From contig NC_087379.1 in the NCBI RefSeq assembly GCF_963675165.1, positions 4,791,442 through 4,855,441 on the forward strand: a stretch of DNA of 64,000 nt. Reading direction: 5' to 3'. The position numbers and the translations under genes were made by a program. This stretch comes from Halichondria panicea (Eukaryota > Porifera > Demospongiae > Suberitida > Halichondriidae). The stretch's first letter is position 1; each line of letters starts with the position of its first letter. Under the pieces are notes generated by a model, which saw only the letters and a program-made list of their open reading frames with translations, did no database searches and was not told the origin of the DNA. This document shows positions 46,562-59,293 of this stretch, piece after piece.

Positions 46562-47014
46562 AAATTTGTTTAAATTGTGCATAGAATCCTCTGAACGATC
46601 CTGGGGAAGACACCCGCAGAGTCATGGTCATGATATTTCCTGTCCCTGTGACTGTGTACTCGCCACACTTCTCAATCAATGGAGCACTAGTTCCAAATCC
46701 ATCATACACCGAAACAGAATTAGACGAACATTGCTCACTGCTGTAGCTCTCGGTAGTTCTTTGTGAAGTAAGTTATATCTCCAACTTTTATTGTGAAATC
46801 TGTGCAGTGGACAGTAATATTTTTAGTGTGTGTGAAACTATACTCATCCCAATTTCTTGAACTTACCAGTGTCTACAGTTGGGTCATAAACAATTGTCCT
46901 TTCTTCAGCCATTTCATTACTTTCTCTCACATCTTCAGTTTCAATTGGTAAGCACTCCACTACATATGTAGTTGTTAAAGCAAGCAGACACATTAACAAA
47001 GTTTGATTCTTCAT
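46562..47014 (-). pseudogene. Gene 1 remnant in unit B
   Basis: 47014-46867 is the signal exon ([20 protein letters not shown]), 46744-46801 a piece of the propeptide exon, and 46562-46743 the end of the last CUB exon. The junction at 46743/46744 joins sequence equal to 2494 and 6500, so about 4.0 kb with the protease, EGF and most CUB coding is deleted. The remaining CUB part also lacks about 12 bp (after GAGTACTCGCCACACTTCTC). Confidence 0.88.
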
Positions 47015-48245
47015 TCTTCTTTTGCCTTTCTTTTTATAATGTTGAAAGCAACAGTTCAGTTATACTGACTGCATGAGCTTGCAGCTATTATATATAGATA
47101 TCTAGTGGATGATACTGTACTGTACACTATAAATACCTTAGTCTAACCAGAAATCCAAGAAATGCCATTAATTATTAAGTGTAATATTGTGTCAGCTCAA
47201 GCTCTATACTATGTAACTTGAGGAGTTGGTTTCCTAGGAGATGTGGTGAAAGATCAAAACCATGCACTATTAATTTTGTGTCCAGATTGTTCTCCATAGA
47301 AACCATAAAGTGGATGCTCAAAAAGGGCCAAGGACTAGATCTACATGTAGTTATCGTAATTTCAATGGCATCTTCTAGAGCCCAAAAATTGCGTTCATTC
47401 CGAACTTGCTTCTTAACTTAAATTATGGTGACGCTGTACAATATACAGGTAGTCTAGGTACGTGGCGTGGTAATAAACAGCATGCAAGTCGGCCAATGGC
47501 ACCATACATTTAGTCTAGTCAAAGCGGAGGTGTGTCAGACAAAGTTTACCATACTCAGTTGCAACTGCCATGTACTGGATCTGACTGGCTGTCATTAGCA
47601 CTGTGGCAGCAGACCTGTCAGAGCTCTGGGGACAGTACAGAGTAGAGTTGTTCTGACCTTTATTTCCGGCTATGAAGCCATACAACCTCACTAATTGAGG
47701 GAGAACTAAAGAGGTATATAGCATTGCACTGTGTTCTATATACGGACTCCAAGAGGTCTCCCTGACAGCAGAGAGAACCTGGTGCATTGTGAGGATGTGT
47801 GGGGGATTAACTCTGACTCTTTTGTCCCTGGCTGTGGGTCTGCTTCTCTGTGGACAAAGGACTCTTTGTCAACTTCTTCCTGACCTTTCTGATCCTTGTG
47901 CTAGCTCAGGTATGTTGGAGGATTTGTACCATGGTACATAATAAAAAAATACGTTCTCTGCCATGAATACTGAAACTGAACAAAAATGACAGGGTTCATC
48001 AGGTTTGCACATAATTATTAAATCATCACTGATTGATAGCGGAAATTAATTGATGTGTATAGCCACTGACTTGGTTCGTTGAGTTTTAAAAGAAGAAACT
48101 TGGAATTTATTTGTGGGAGTAGATCTATTTCCTATACACACACATGCAACAGCTCTGGGCTTGTGAAATGCATCCGTGTCCTTCATGGCTAATGAATTAA
48201 GCCATCAAGATAACAATAATAATTATTCTCATCATGTTACTAATA

Positions 48246-48862
48246 CTGCGCTGGCCTCGTTCCCAGCCTCGTTGTCTCTAAAATAACGCTAGGTCGCCAA
48301 CTAGGTCTGGTATATTGATTGTATCTGGGCGTGGTTAGGAACCAAAAAACAAAAGCAGAGAGATTTTCCAAGAACAATACACTTGTCGACAAGGGCCGGC
48401 AGTGTTAGTCCTACCTACTAGCTTGTATAGTCCATCACAAAGGGCAGCAATTGATAGCAAAGAGTCTTGCCATACCATGTTGAAAGATGTTTCTTCATTC
48501 CGAGAGGAACTTGAGAGCCAGGGCCTGTTCTGCAATGAGAGTGCTTTAGCAAGACAATGTTACGTTAGTCTGAAACTTAAACTTGCCGTAGCTATAGCTA
48601 GCTATAGACAATCTATCGCTAGATTTTTACTTGAGAGTATACATACGGAGCTAAATTACGGTATTAAACTTATACGGGGAAATAATGGTAGACTCGCAAG
48701 CCATCACTGTTGCACGGCGAAATTATTACAGGAAACAAAATGTGAAGAACCTCTGCTTTTGTTTCTGGTTCCCAACTACGCCCAGATACAATCATTACCA
48801 GGCCGTATTTTTCAACTTCAGAAAAATCGGCCTGGGGCTGAGGCTATAATTACTGCGCTGGC
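48246..48862. mobile_element. Long-TIR element, fuller copy
   Basis: About 617 bp. Arms of about 120 bp are inverted copies (GATTGTATCTGGGCGTGGTT ... and its inverse near 48770). A 165-codon plus-strand frame (48402-48899) crosses the middle and right arm and is judged non-genic. The unit A copy is shorter. Confidence 0.6.
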
Positions 48863-49086
48863 AATCGTACTGGAAAACGGTGCTAGTAAGAGCAACTAGT
48901 AATTGCGCGGTGTCAAGCCATAATTGGACTGGGTTTTCCGAATAACGCTGCAGCTAAGAATGCTGCAATGAAAACTGTACCATAAAAATAATTCATATGA
49001 GTATGGTCTCTCTCGTGTAATAATAGCACAAGCACTGCCATATATGGTAAATAGCACTAGCTTCCTTGTGCAATCTAGATAACATA

Positions 49087-49293
49087 CCGTATTACTAGAA
49101 TGTTTTGCGAGAATCAAACATTTGCGAATTTGGGAGGGTTGATCAATTTGCAACAATAAAATCCGCAGAACCTAAATTATTACTAGTAAATACACACGAT
49201 CCTTGCCAGAATGCGATCGCAAAGGGTCAAATTTTCTGCTGATTTGGCTCATTCGCAAAGGTTTTTCACCCACAAAATATTCTAGTAATACGG
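49087..49293. mobile_element. 207-bp mariner-type MITE, unit B only
   Basis: Ends CCGTATTACTAGAATGTTTT and inverted CCGTATTACTAGAATATTTT, with TA on each side. Unit A at about 10257 reads AACATATGCC with a single TA, a precise empty site. Inserted after the A/B duplication, or lost cleanly from A. Confidence 0.85.
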
Positions 49294-50998
49294 TATGCCA
49301 TTACCTGGTTAAACTCTTAACTTAATACAACTAACAAGCCGAAGTGCATAAAGAAATTATATGTCTAGACAGCACTTTCACAGTACCATGACCATGTTCC
49401 TGTTTTCCTCAATGCAGCTACCCAGGTTCATGATAACGATATCGCCTATTTTCCTCCCTCCCTGCTCCCTCAAAACGAGTCGCCTAGCAACAGTGGAAGT
49501 GAAGACAGGAAGAAAAGGGGAGCTACCATTGAGAATCGAAAGCTGTGGCCAAATGGAGTCGTATATTACACCTTTTCAAGCAGATTCAATGGTAACTATG
49601 ATCGTATATTGCGTTATAACTATGCTTGTACATTAACAAACCCTAGGGGCTTGTACAGTGTTGTAGTTGGGAGCATAATCTACTAAGATCATCTCAAGAA
49701 CGAGTCCAAGGTTCAGTGTATGTATAGTTCCCCTACCAACGCCTGCCAACTCAATTATTTGGTGCAAAGAGCCTCTCATCCCCTAGCTTGCAGTAAGAAC
49801 TACAAACGTAAAGCTCTAGTCTAGTGACTCCAAGAGTTGTTTGTGCCAAAAGCTTGGCTTACACACACATGAATGAACAGAAGGAAACATGTGTTGGCTC
49901 TATTCTGTGGTTTCTATAACAGCACTTTGTTGTGCTCTTCAAAACCTCCGCTATTTGTGGGTGTAGTAGTGGAAGGAGTAGAGGTAGTCAACTGGTGAAT
50001 CACCATAAATGATTATGCTGTCCATGATTTAATGCTGTTGGGTTGTGACATTTTGTATGATGTATATAAGTGCATTTTATCTTAAAATAATGAATTTTAA
50101 GGATTTGAAGTCAATGAAGGCCTGATAGGAAGAATCCTTAAAATATGAACTAAGCGGAAAGATAACAACATTATGTCAGGATAATTCGACCAACTGAGCT
50201 CACGATGCTGCACCTCTTGCAATAATCAGTGGCATGTATATTCTCTTAATTACCTGCAGCTGCTGAAAGGAGACAGATACTGGAGGCAATGAAGCATTGG
50301 GAAGACCACACCTGCATTAGATTCAAACAACGCTCAAACCAGCCGCACTATGTCAACTTCTTCCCAGGAGCAGGGTAAGAGCTTTCTATTGTAATATAGT
50401 ACTAATATGTAAGTATTGTCATTGACAAACCAACAAATTAACAAGTCTTGGCTGTGTGTATTGTTCAGTACCATATAATTGTGAGATTGTTTTACCCTCA
50501 GCTGGTGTGTCTAGGAATCACTCTTAGTAACAAACAGAAGATGTAATAGTGCACAAAGAGAACAATAAAAAGGCCTTCCTGGCGATATAGCTTGGCAACC
50601 CTAATTGCACAGTTGTGTGGGCACTTTCATGTCAGGGGGGTACTTTTAAGACTGGGGGGTTGCTGTTTGTGTCTAAATTCTAGTGGGCCATGATTTTGAA
50701 CCTTTATATGCAGTGGCATGCACTTATGAGGTTGTAGCTAGTGGGAGGAAATTTCTCTAATATGACCTTCAACTCTTTAATTTGTGATATCCTTACCAAG
50801 TATCGGTAATTTTCCACTGGCTTCAAGTCTCCTTTGAAATATAATTACACCACCTGCATACACCACCTGCGTACACACATTGTTTGCGTGTGTTTATTCA
50901 ACCTCCCACTTTCCTTTCCGATGATTTGGTGAACCTTACCGCGTCCTTAGCCATTGCATGGCTTTACGAGTGCATGCACTGCTTATGGTAGTGAGGAC

Positions 50999-51224
50999 AT
51001 AGTTATTGCTTTCCAATTATTAGCTGGGGATTTGTTTGGATGTTTTTGAATTCATTACTGCACTAAATATAGTGTAGATACATGTGTACTAGCTGTCATG
51101 ACCATGCGTGTCATTATAGTTATTGCTTTCAATTATTAGCTGGGGATTTGTTTGAATTCATTCATTACTGCACTAAATATAGTGTAGATACATGTGTACT
51201 AGCTGTCATGACATGCGTGTCAAT
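50999..51224. repeat. 117-bp tandem duplication in unit B
   Basis: ATAGTTATTGCTTTC to CATGCGTGTCA occurs twice in a row here and once in unit A (16858-16978). Confidence 0.8.
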
Positions 51225-52917
51225 GAATTTGGTTTGTGAGTTGGTTTGCCTGTAATCCACATAATTATATGGACAATATTACCAACTCATTGACACCTTT
51301 ATATAGAATTACGTAGCAGCTCACAACTTGTTCTGTCTATACTCCTAATCTGATGACTTGAGCGCTGTAACCCTAACAATCTGTATGACATCACACATCT
51401 TGCTGGCTCATCCTATAAACTAACCATCTCATCCAGGCACCAGTGCGTCAAGGATTACATCAAAGTGTTTAATAATCTCCATGGAAGCGGGGACGGCCAA
51501 GTGATTTGCGCCTAGCTTGTGGTAAGGAAAACCTTTCTATATATAGTCTGTCTTGTTTTTATTGTGGACAAACCCATTTGCACTCCCTCACAGTCTGCTC
51601 ACAGTAATTAGTACCTCTTCATATAACATAAACACAGCACTGATTCCCAGATGTACATGTATATAGTCATATATGGAAATAGAGCTGTAGGTTTTTCCCA
51701 TTAATTTTCTCTGGTTCTTTCACATAGAAATGCCCAGCCGCTGTATGTGTCCTACATCCCAGCTAGTAACCATTAGCACACTAGAGCCACGTACAGCCAT
51801 AGCAATGATTGTCTAAGAACGCTCATTGAAGTATAATATACAGTCTGTGTTTTGCTCTTATGAAATTACATACCATGTTTCAAATATGATTATTGATGTG
51901 GACACGTCATATAGTCGAAGAGTTGCTGGGCACTTGCAGTTGCTATGAGATACCATATTAGTATCTTTAGTGATTTTAACGACCAGCCAAAAAGTCATAT
52001 TACCTTGGCTCATTTTCCTTGCACCAGGCAGAAGATCATTCAACAGTTCCTTAGTTTCGTGGAAGTGAATACAGTTGTCATGTTTGGCTAATCTTATCAT
52101 GTATATATTGTCACACCCACCTAAGAGTAACACGATAAGTACATGCTATAATGTGTTATCCTAACCAATAGTAACTTTATACATTAGTCAAATTTGTGTT
52201 TCTAATTTATACTACCAACGGGTAAGGGTTTCCCTGGAAGCTAACATGAACACCTTGAATGCACTAATACTGAACTCTCCATGCATTTGATACGTGTCAT
52301 CGTTACATTCACACTTGCATGCACTCTCTCAGATATCGACGAGTGTGTGTATACACACTGCTCTCACAGCTGTCGCAATCTTCCCGGCTCCTACGAGTGT
52401 CGATGCCCTCGGGGCTTCTTCTTGTCTGCAGATGGACACAACTGTTTTGGTGAGCTAGCCGATTCTGTTTTGAGAGCCCTTCTTAATGGCCACCCATATC
52501 TATAACTATATGAATTTATAGACTTGTACTGGTTGTTTAGCAGCATTGCTAAACTTGATGCATTTGAACTCAAAAGGTGCTTACGTAACTACTAAGTATT
52601 CTACCATGCACAACTAGACCTATATAATTATAAAGAACTAGAATAGAGACCATCCATTTCTAGGAAGCATGACTCATTAATTCTTGCTTACATATTGCCT
52701 GCATGCATGAATGCCATTGTGTTCCACTGAGGTAACTGGCATTGCCCTACAAAGAATGTTGTGTCCCTTCCATACGTGAGGTGTGTGCATGGGATGTGGT
52801 AGCCAGTAGGCTCTATAATAATAAGTGGGTTATTAGCGTCATTACAGAGATATTTTCCAAAAAGGAATATCATGTAACAAAACAGTAACTATAATAATGA
52901 AAGCACCACAGGTGCTG

Positions 52918-53445
52918 ATGCCTCGGTGGAGATGCCAAAGCTACATAACATAAAGCTACTAATAGCTTTTACACACAAGGCATGATAAACAATTTGCATG
53001 CAAAAACTCTTAGAGTGGGTAATGATCGACCATGATTGTTGTTAAAAACGATCGATGCCAAAAGTTCATTAATGGCTGCATTAGCAGAGCCTTGCAGCTC
53101 TCTTCTCACTCTTGCAGCTACCAATAGCTAGCGTTCTAGTACAGAGCTAACTACTAAGTAGAGTAGCAACACTCGGTAAACAAGTTTGACTACGTGCTCT
53201 TCTGAAAAGGCTGCAATGGCATTCCAAGTAAGCAAAACTAGGCATAACTCGAGAACGAAGCATTATTTTGCAAATCCACGAATTAAAATCCAAGTAAACA
53301 TGACTAGAAGCCTATAGAAACTCTTACTTGCACTTGATTCATCCTTGAGCAGCTGTAGCAGTCTACACACACACACAGATACACAGACACACAGACACAC
53401 AAACACACTACCGTATACCTCGCTTGCGCATGCGCACCGAGGCAT
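52918..53445. mobile_element. ATGCCTCGGTG-ended TIR element, unit B only
   Basis: Same family as 28645-29158. It lies in the last intron of the gene 2 remnant; unit A at about 19850 reads straight through (CTATAATAATTATGCATGTA), so the insertion is specific to B. CACA/CAGA microsatellite inside. Confidence 0.72.
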
Positions 53446-53504
53446 AATTATGCATGTATACATACCTGAGGCGCGCGTGGGCGGCCACGGGTATAGTAGT
53501 CTGT

Positions 53505-53540
53505 TGGTTTGTTTGTTTGTTTGTTTGTTTGTCTGTTTGT
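53505..53540. repeat. (GTTT)n microsatellite
   Basis: About seven GTTT units followed by GTCTGTTTGTC. Confidence 0.9.
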
Positions 53541-53557
53541 CACGAGTATATCTACTC

Positions 53558-53835
53558 ACCTGGATGCCACAGCACTGCGTTTACAGCATGGATAGCCTTC
53601 ACACAACAATATCTTGGTTTAAATAGTGACAGATTGTGATGTTAAAGCTTCTTTGTCGAGCAAAAGCTAAGAAGCTTGAACAAGCTTGTGACTGGGTCTG
53701 CTTACCTGGATGCTCTAGCACTGCGTTTACAGCATGGGTAGCCTCCACATAACAAGTCAGTACTTCTAATAGTGGCAGCTTTCGGTGTTAAAGCTTCTTT
53801 GTCTAATAAAAGCGAGCAAAATGTAGCTTGAACAG
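53558..53835. repeat. About 146-bp imperfect tandem repeat
   Basis: Two copies starting ACCTGGATGC with CACTGCGTTTACAGCATGG and GTTAAAGCTTCTTTGTC in each. They belong to a unit B-only stretch (about 53450-54185) with no recognised gene. Confidence 0.7.
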
Positions 53836-54208
53836 AACTTGCACATGTGTTACTTATAACTGAAGTGATCCTGTACCAGGTCCAGAAACAATGGAACAGG
53901 GTCACTAAAGTAGAAAGCTTGCTTTAGCTGACTGGGATCCATGCAGGACCTGGAGCCATACTTCTCTGAGACTCCAGGCTTCTTTGCTGTGATCCTAATC
54001 CACAGTGCATATTATCTATAGTACTACTTGTTCTCAAATGTTTCAGCATGCCTCCAGTCTGGTTTAGTTTTATTGCTCCTGAGTTGCTGTGCAAGTCATG
54101 CATGATGATGATAACAACATCACTATATGCACTGCATTATATCAGTCTTTTGGTTTCATGTCACCAGCCGAGGGTTTGCACTTTAGTGCTCTAGTTATGA
54201 TTAATTGT

Positions 54209-54380
54209 TGTAGGGTTTGATAATAATACCTTGAGTCTTTTATATTAAGAGCAAACAGTGATAGCATAGAATATAGCAACTCGATAGCAACACAACTTTC
54301 TAGATAAGAGCACTAGTTTATCACATGATCTCTAATGATGTCATGCATAGTTCAATAGTCCAGGAGTCCGTGTCCTTACA
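54209..54380 (-). repeat. 3' LTR, copy B
   Basis: 172 bp, TGTAGGGTTTGATAATAATA to GTGTCCTTACA; one C/T difference from the copy A 3' LTR near the start. Confidence 0.92.
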
Positions 54381-54389
54381 CCTCCCCTG
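54381..54389 (-). other. Polypurine tract, copy B
   Basis: Minus-strand CAGGGGAGG directly before the 3' LTR, as in copy A. Confidence 0.72.
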
Positions 54390-57017
54390 CAAGCTCCTCA
54401 GTGAGTGTACTGACGGAGGAGCTTGACAACCATACAGGGTCAGAGTGAAGGTAGGAGGGGGCCTGCTTCGATCGTGTGGAGCGACGAGCTTGTATCGGGC
54501 GAGGGGCTTGCAGCGATGGGGAAGGAGCTTGCAGCAGTGGGGAAGGAGTTGGTGGAGGGTCAAAAGTTCCTCCAAACACTGAGGCTAGGATTCTCTTGCG
54601 TAGAAATCGCCTGTTCCGTACGGGAACCCGACCACTTTGTGTCTTCACGAAGTACCGCCTGTGGTGTCCTAGGGCAACAACTGTGCCTCCACACCCACAC
54701 ACACACACAGCTGATGTACTAGTGTGGCTCACCTGGCCTTATAGATGTCCCACATCTTGGTAGCTGGGTTTTGTATCGCCACTCGGTTTCCGATCGGAAT
54801 TTCTGTCAGTTCCTTGGCGTGCTGATTATAATATAGCTGGTCTTGCGGCCCAACGTCAGTGTGCTCGGGATCGCTTGATTGTTGCCATTCTGGTGCGAAT
54901 GATCTTCGGTGAGCTGGGAGGTGGTCTTGTACTGGTTGACCTAGTAGTTTCTGGGCCGGGGAGAGTCCATCCTTTCGTGAAGGGGTGTTCCTGTACTGCA
55001 AAAGTGATCGAGATAGCACGTTGATGGAGCGTCCTGCCCATGCAGCAGAGATTAGCTTTTTCATCGACTTAACGGTTGCTTCTGCTTTGCCATTGCTTTG
55101 GGGGTAGCGAGGGGATGATGTCTTGTGTGACACCCCCCAATCCTTGAGGAATGCTGCTAGTTTGGATGATGTGAATTGCGGTCCTTCATCGGACCATATG
55201 ACGTCCGGTATGGCTGTTCGACAGAATTGGTTTCTGAGAGCGCCAATGAGCTTTTGTGTAGTGGTGTCTTTCTTCATCTCGATGACATCAGGCCAGTCTG
55301 TTTTACAATCTACCATGATGAGGAACTGGTCGCCCCCATATGATGCAAAGTCCACTGCCAGTTGCTGAAACGGTCTGTCTGGGGTTGGTTTCGCGATCAG
55401 GGGTTCTTTGGCATGGGGTGGTAAGCGATCTTGGCAGTGACGGCATCCATCGACAAAGTGTTTGATGTCCTGGTCAATGTTGGGCCAATAGATCGTCAGA
55501 CGGGCCCGTGCCTGTGAGCGTGCTATACCCTGGTGGGCTTCATGTAGACGGCTGAGCATCGTTGTACGAAGGCTGATCGGTACGAAGAGACGGCATCCAT
55601 AGACTATAAGGTCATCGTCAATGCTGAGGTGGTGTTTAATTGCCCAAATTTTTCCATTGATTTCGGCAGGAGGTTTCTTTCGTTCGGGAAACCTGTTTGA
55701 ATGATGTTTTTGAGGCCTTGATACTCTGGGTCGTCGTTTGCGTGTCTTCGCAGCTCCTGAAGGTGTAAATTTTCTGACTCCCAAGGGTCTTCGTTAGATT
55801 CTCTAATCTGTGATAGAGATGGGGCTTCTTCAAAGTGGAGGTCATGCTCTGCGAGGTCGTCTCCTGTGTCTGGCTTGTGACATGGGTGGCGGGACAGGTG
55901 CATCTGCTGCAAAATTTTGGGCACCTTTCAACCAACGAGTTGTGAAATTGTAGGCCATTAGGCGAGTTCGAAGACGTTGTAGACGAGGGTTTTCGATTTC
56001 GTCTAGGCGATGGCTGTTGAGGATGGGGACCAATGGGTTGTGGTCTGTAATGACTGTGAAGTGGTCACGTCCAGAGAGGAAAACATGGCATTTTTTGGTT
56101 GCCCAAGCGATTGCGAGGCATTCGAGTTCGATGACAGCGTACCTACTTTTGGTGTTGGTGAGGAAGCGAGATCCCGCCTGTACTGTTTTCCATTCCCCGT
56201 CAGAGCCATCTTGTTTCTGCATGAGTACAAAGCCGATCCCAAGAGTGCTCGCATCTGTGTACAGGTGTGTTTCTTTCTTTTGATCAAAGTAGGCAAGGGT
56301 GGGTGCTGTTACTAACATCTCCTTGGCATGTTGAAATGCTTGGTCGTGATCGGGTGTCCACAGGAAATCGTTGCGAGCGCTCAGTAGAGGACGGAGTGGT
56401 GCTAGTACTTCCGCTATGTTGCTCGTGCTGGCTGCCAACTGGTTCACGAGACCAAAGAAGGACCGTAGGTCTGTTCGACTGCTTGGTGTCGGGAAACGAG
56501 AAATAGCATTGGTAATGTCGTCGCTGATGGTGTATCCGTCAGGTGTTAGGATGAACCCTGCAAACAATGCTGTCGTTTGGCAGAACTTGAATTTTTCTCG
56601 ATTGAGGGAGATGCCTTTTTCTTGGCAGCGACGAAGTAACTCCCGTACATGAACGATGTGTTCTTGCTGATTACTGTCGAAGATGATAACGTCGTCAACA
56701 ATTTTGCGGAAGTTTTGCATGCCTGCTAGTGCTTCATCCATGCGTTGGTTATAGTGTTCACTGATGGAAAAAATCCCATAGGGGGCTCGCAGGTACTTAA
56801 AGCGCCCGAATGGTGTGATGAAGGTGGTGAGGTTTTGGCTCTCCTCATCAAGTGGGCACTGATGATATCCCTTGAGTGCATCTAAGACGGTAAAGAGCTT
56901 AGCCTGGGTCTGTGTTATGTCAGCGACAGCTTCTGCTGGTGTTGTGGAGGGATACCGCTCTCGTTTCGATAGGTCTACGCACATGCGTATTTTGTCGGAG
57001 TTCTTCTTTGGTGCCAC
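54381..57017 (-). pseudogene. RT, RNase H and integrase of copy B (frame-broken pol)
   Basis: The RT/RNase H frame is open from 57017 to about 55842 (TVLDALKGYHQ, IVDDVIIF, YTDASTLGIGF), where copy A is broken. One extra base near 55899 (ACAGGTGCATC against ACAGGGCATC in A) and one missing base near 55650 then break it ahead of the integrase, which is open from 55784 to 54729. The GPY/F-like tail is again in another frame after a CA/GT microsatellite. Confidence 0.87.
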
Positions 57018-58542
57018 AACAATGGGTGCGCACCAGTCGGAGCTATGATTTTTTGATCGACGAGCAAGTCGATCTCAGCTTTCAGTTTCTCTCTGTATGC
57101 CAGTGGGATGGTGCGTGGTGTGCTCACGCAGAACGGTTTAGCGTCGTCAGTGATGGAGATATGGAACTGTTCTCCTGGCATGGTACGAATTTGTCCGTCG
57201 AAGACGGGTGAAAATTCCAACATGAATTGTTCCGCTGTGGGTAGCATAGATGGAACATTCGTAGATTCGATTGTTTCGACTTTCGTGGATTCGATTGTTT
57301 CGACCTTCGTGGATCCGATTGTTTCGGTAGATTCGATTGTCGTAGATTCGATCGTTTGGACAGAGGGCATCGGGTTAGGGTAACAGTTAGGTAGGATGCC
57401 GAGTTTCTGTGCTGTGGCCCATGATATGATGGTGCCTGAGACTGATTGATAGATGTGAATGTCTGCTTCGGTGTCCTGGCCATTGATCTGGAATTGGACT
57501 CCGGGTAGCTTTCCTGCTGGATGTAATAGTGAGCCGTTGACTGCTTTTGGTGTGACGTTGGAATCTGCCAGATTATCCATGTCCTCGTTGAGGGCATGTA
57601 CTAAGTCTGGCCCTGCTGCGCAAATGTCTGCTCCCGAGTCAGGAAGGACACTAGTGTAAGTTTCTCCATGGCAGGTAGTCACTTTCATTCGAATCGTCGG
57701 GGCTGGTGTGATGGATCCAGCGTTTGCGTTGGATAGTTGCAGGAATGGGAGTTCCGAAGTGCGCAGTGTGTTGGCCCTCGGGGATATGGCTGGTTTTTTT
57801 CCAGAAGGATGTGGCTGTCTGCAAACCGTACTAAAGTGGCCAACTTTGCCACAGTTGCGGCAAGTTTGTCCCTGGGCTGGGCAATTCTTTCTGCCTCCAT
57901 CGTGTTGATTTTTACCGCACCAATGGCATGTACTGGCCGGGGTGGCAGGTTGATGTCGTGTTTGTCGTGTTTGTAGTGCGCAAAGTTCGGTTGCACCCTG
58001 GATCTGTGAGCGGGACTTCTTTACCGCTTCCATACCACGGCACTTTGTTACAGCTTGATCTAGCGTGAGGTCACTAGCTCGGAGGAGTTCTTGTATAGTG
58101 TCGCCATCTTGTAGACCTTCGATAATTTGGTCTCTGATTGCTCGTTTGAGGCATTCGTTGTTACAAAAGTTACAAGTTTTTGCAAGGTCACGTAGTGACA
58201 CTAGGAAGTCGTCGAAGGTTTCGCCAGTGAGTTGATGTCGCTGTCGTAGGTTTCTTCTCTCAATTGTTTCATTGATCTGCCCTTCGACATGTTGCTTCAT
58301 TGCTGCAATTATCAGTGCTTGGTCATTCTTCTGGGCATCAGTTAGTCCTAGATTGTCTACCACAGTGAGGGTCTCTCTTGAGAAACAAAGTTTGAGTGCT
58401 TGTACCTGTTTTGCCGCTGACTCGTTGCCAAGGCCAGATAGTTCTCTATAGGCAAGCCACTGTTGTTACCAGGCAAGGAAGTCTGTCCCTTTATCTGTAT
58501 CGAGGTCCAGTTTCGGTAGGTCACTGGTACGAAATGTATATG
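56975..58542 (-). pseudogene. gag-protease of copy B (premature stop)
   Basis: Gag starts at 58542 as in copy A but has a TAA where copy A has a Gln codon (minus strand CTGGTAACAAC, about 58468-58470). Downstream the frame 58363-56975 is open through the zinc knuckles, the LPDSGAD protease motif and the TIEST repeats to the shared break before RT. Confidence 0.85.
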
Positions 58543-58596
58543 CCATATCTGCTGATCCTGATTTTGTTTCGGTTCTTTCAACGCTATTTATGTAGC

Positions 58597-58614
58597 GGGC
58601 TGTTCACAGCGCCA
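58597..58614 (-). other. tRNA primer-binding site, copy B
   Basis: Minus-strand TGGCGCTGTGAACAGCCC; one base differs from copy A. Confidence 0.62.
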
Positions 58615-58785
58615 TGTAGGTTTGATAATAACACCTTGAGTCTTTTATATTAAGAGCAAACAGTGATAGCATAGAATATAGCAACTCGATAGCAACACAA
58701 CTTTCTAGATAAGAGCACTAGTTTATCACATGATCTCTAATGATGTCATGCATAGTTCAATAGTCCAGGAGTCCGTGTCCTTACA
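58615..58785 (-). repeat. 5' LTR, copy B
   Basis: 171 bp, TGTAGGTTTGATAATAACAC to GTGTCCTTACA, then ATTGT. Confidence 0.92.
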
Positions 58786-59293
58786 ATTGTCACAGTACAT
58801 GAGCTTATCTCTTTACACAGACATGAACGAGTGTGCTCATAAATGTGTCAACACGGGAGGTTCCTTTAGTTGTGGGTGTCGCCCTGGTCGCATCTAATTG
58901 GAGATATAGGACGAGGTTACTCTGCTAGCCTCGATTACAGGCCTTTCAAAATACATTGTTTTGGAATCAAGGCTAGGTGGCTACATTTTTACTAGGATAC
59001 CACATAATAAAGTCAACGCAACAGTCCCTACTTTTAGAGGTCAGAAAATTGTCTAATTGGAGAATCACTAAAAATACGGTCTGTAACTCTTTCAAGAAGT
59101 AGTTCAAATTCAATCATCTATCAGCACTCTCTGAACAATTTTTGCTAACTCTTAAAAGGTTGCAATGGTATTCCAATTAGTAAGCACAACTCTGTGGCAT
59201 AGCCAAGATTTTTGGAAAATTTGGTTGGGACGTGCTCTCTTAGATTGATGCTAGTGCAATCTGGAGAGTCCATTGTTATAACAATGATAAGTA

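Larger units (their letters stand above)
54209..58785 (-). mobile_element. Ty3/gypsy LTR retrotransposon, copy B
   Basis: 4577 bp, flanked by the same ATTGT (54204-54208, 58786-58790) and in the same intron as copy A, so it descends from the same insertion. Same layout: LTRs, primer-binding site, gag-protease, RT-RNase H-integrase, polypurine tract. It has its own lesions in addition to the shared ones. Confidence 0.93.
47795..58897 (+). pseudogene. Gene 2 remnant in unit B
   Basis: Recognised exons: 47795-47909 (signal), 49418-49591 (propeptide and RKKR site, open), 50260-50374 (start of protease), 51437-51513 (cut CUB exon), 52333-52449 (EGF), 58821-58897 (partial EGF ending in TAA). The catalytic exon with the zinc motif and the first CUB exon are deleted. 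The CUB exon is cut where ATTTGCGCC joins TAGCTTGTGG, a join with 4-bp CCTA microhomology in unit A (17278 and 17886). A retrotransposon lies in the last intron. Confidence 0.85.

Noticed and set aside
48402-48899. 165-codon plus-strand frame in unit B
   Set aside because: It crosses the inverted arm of a TIR element, is broken in unit A, and shows no domain or splice context.
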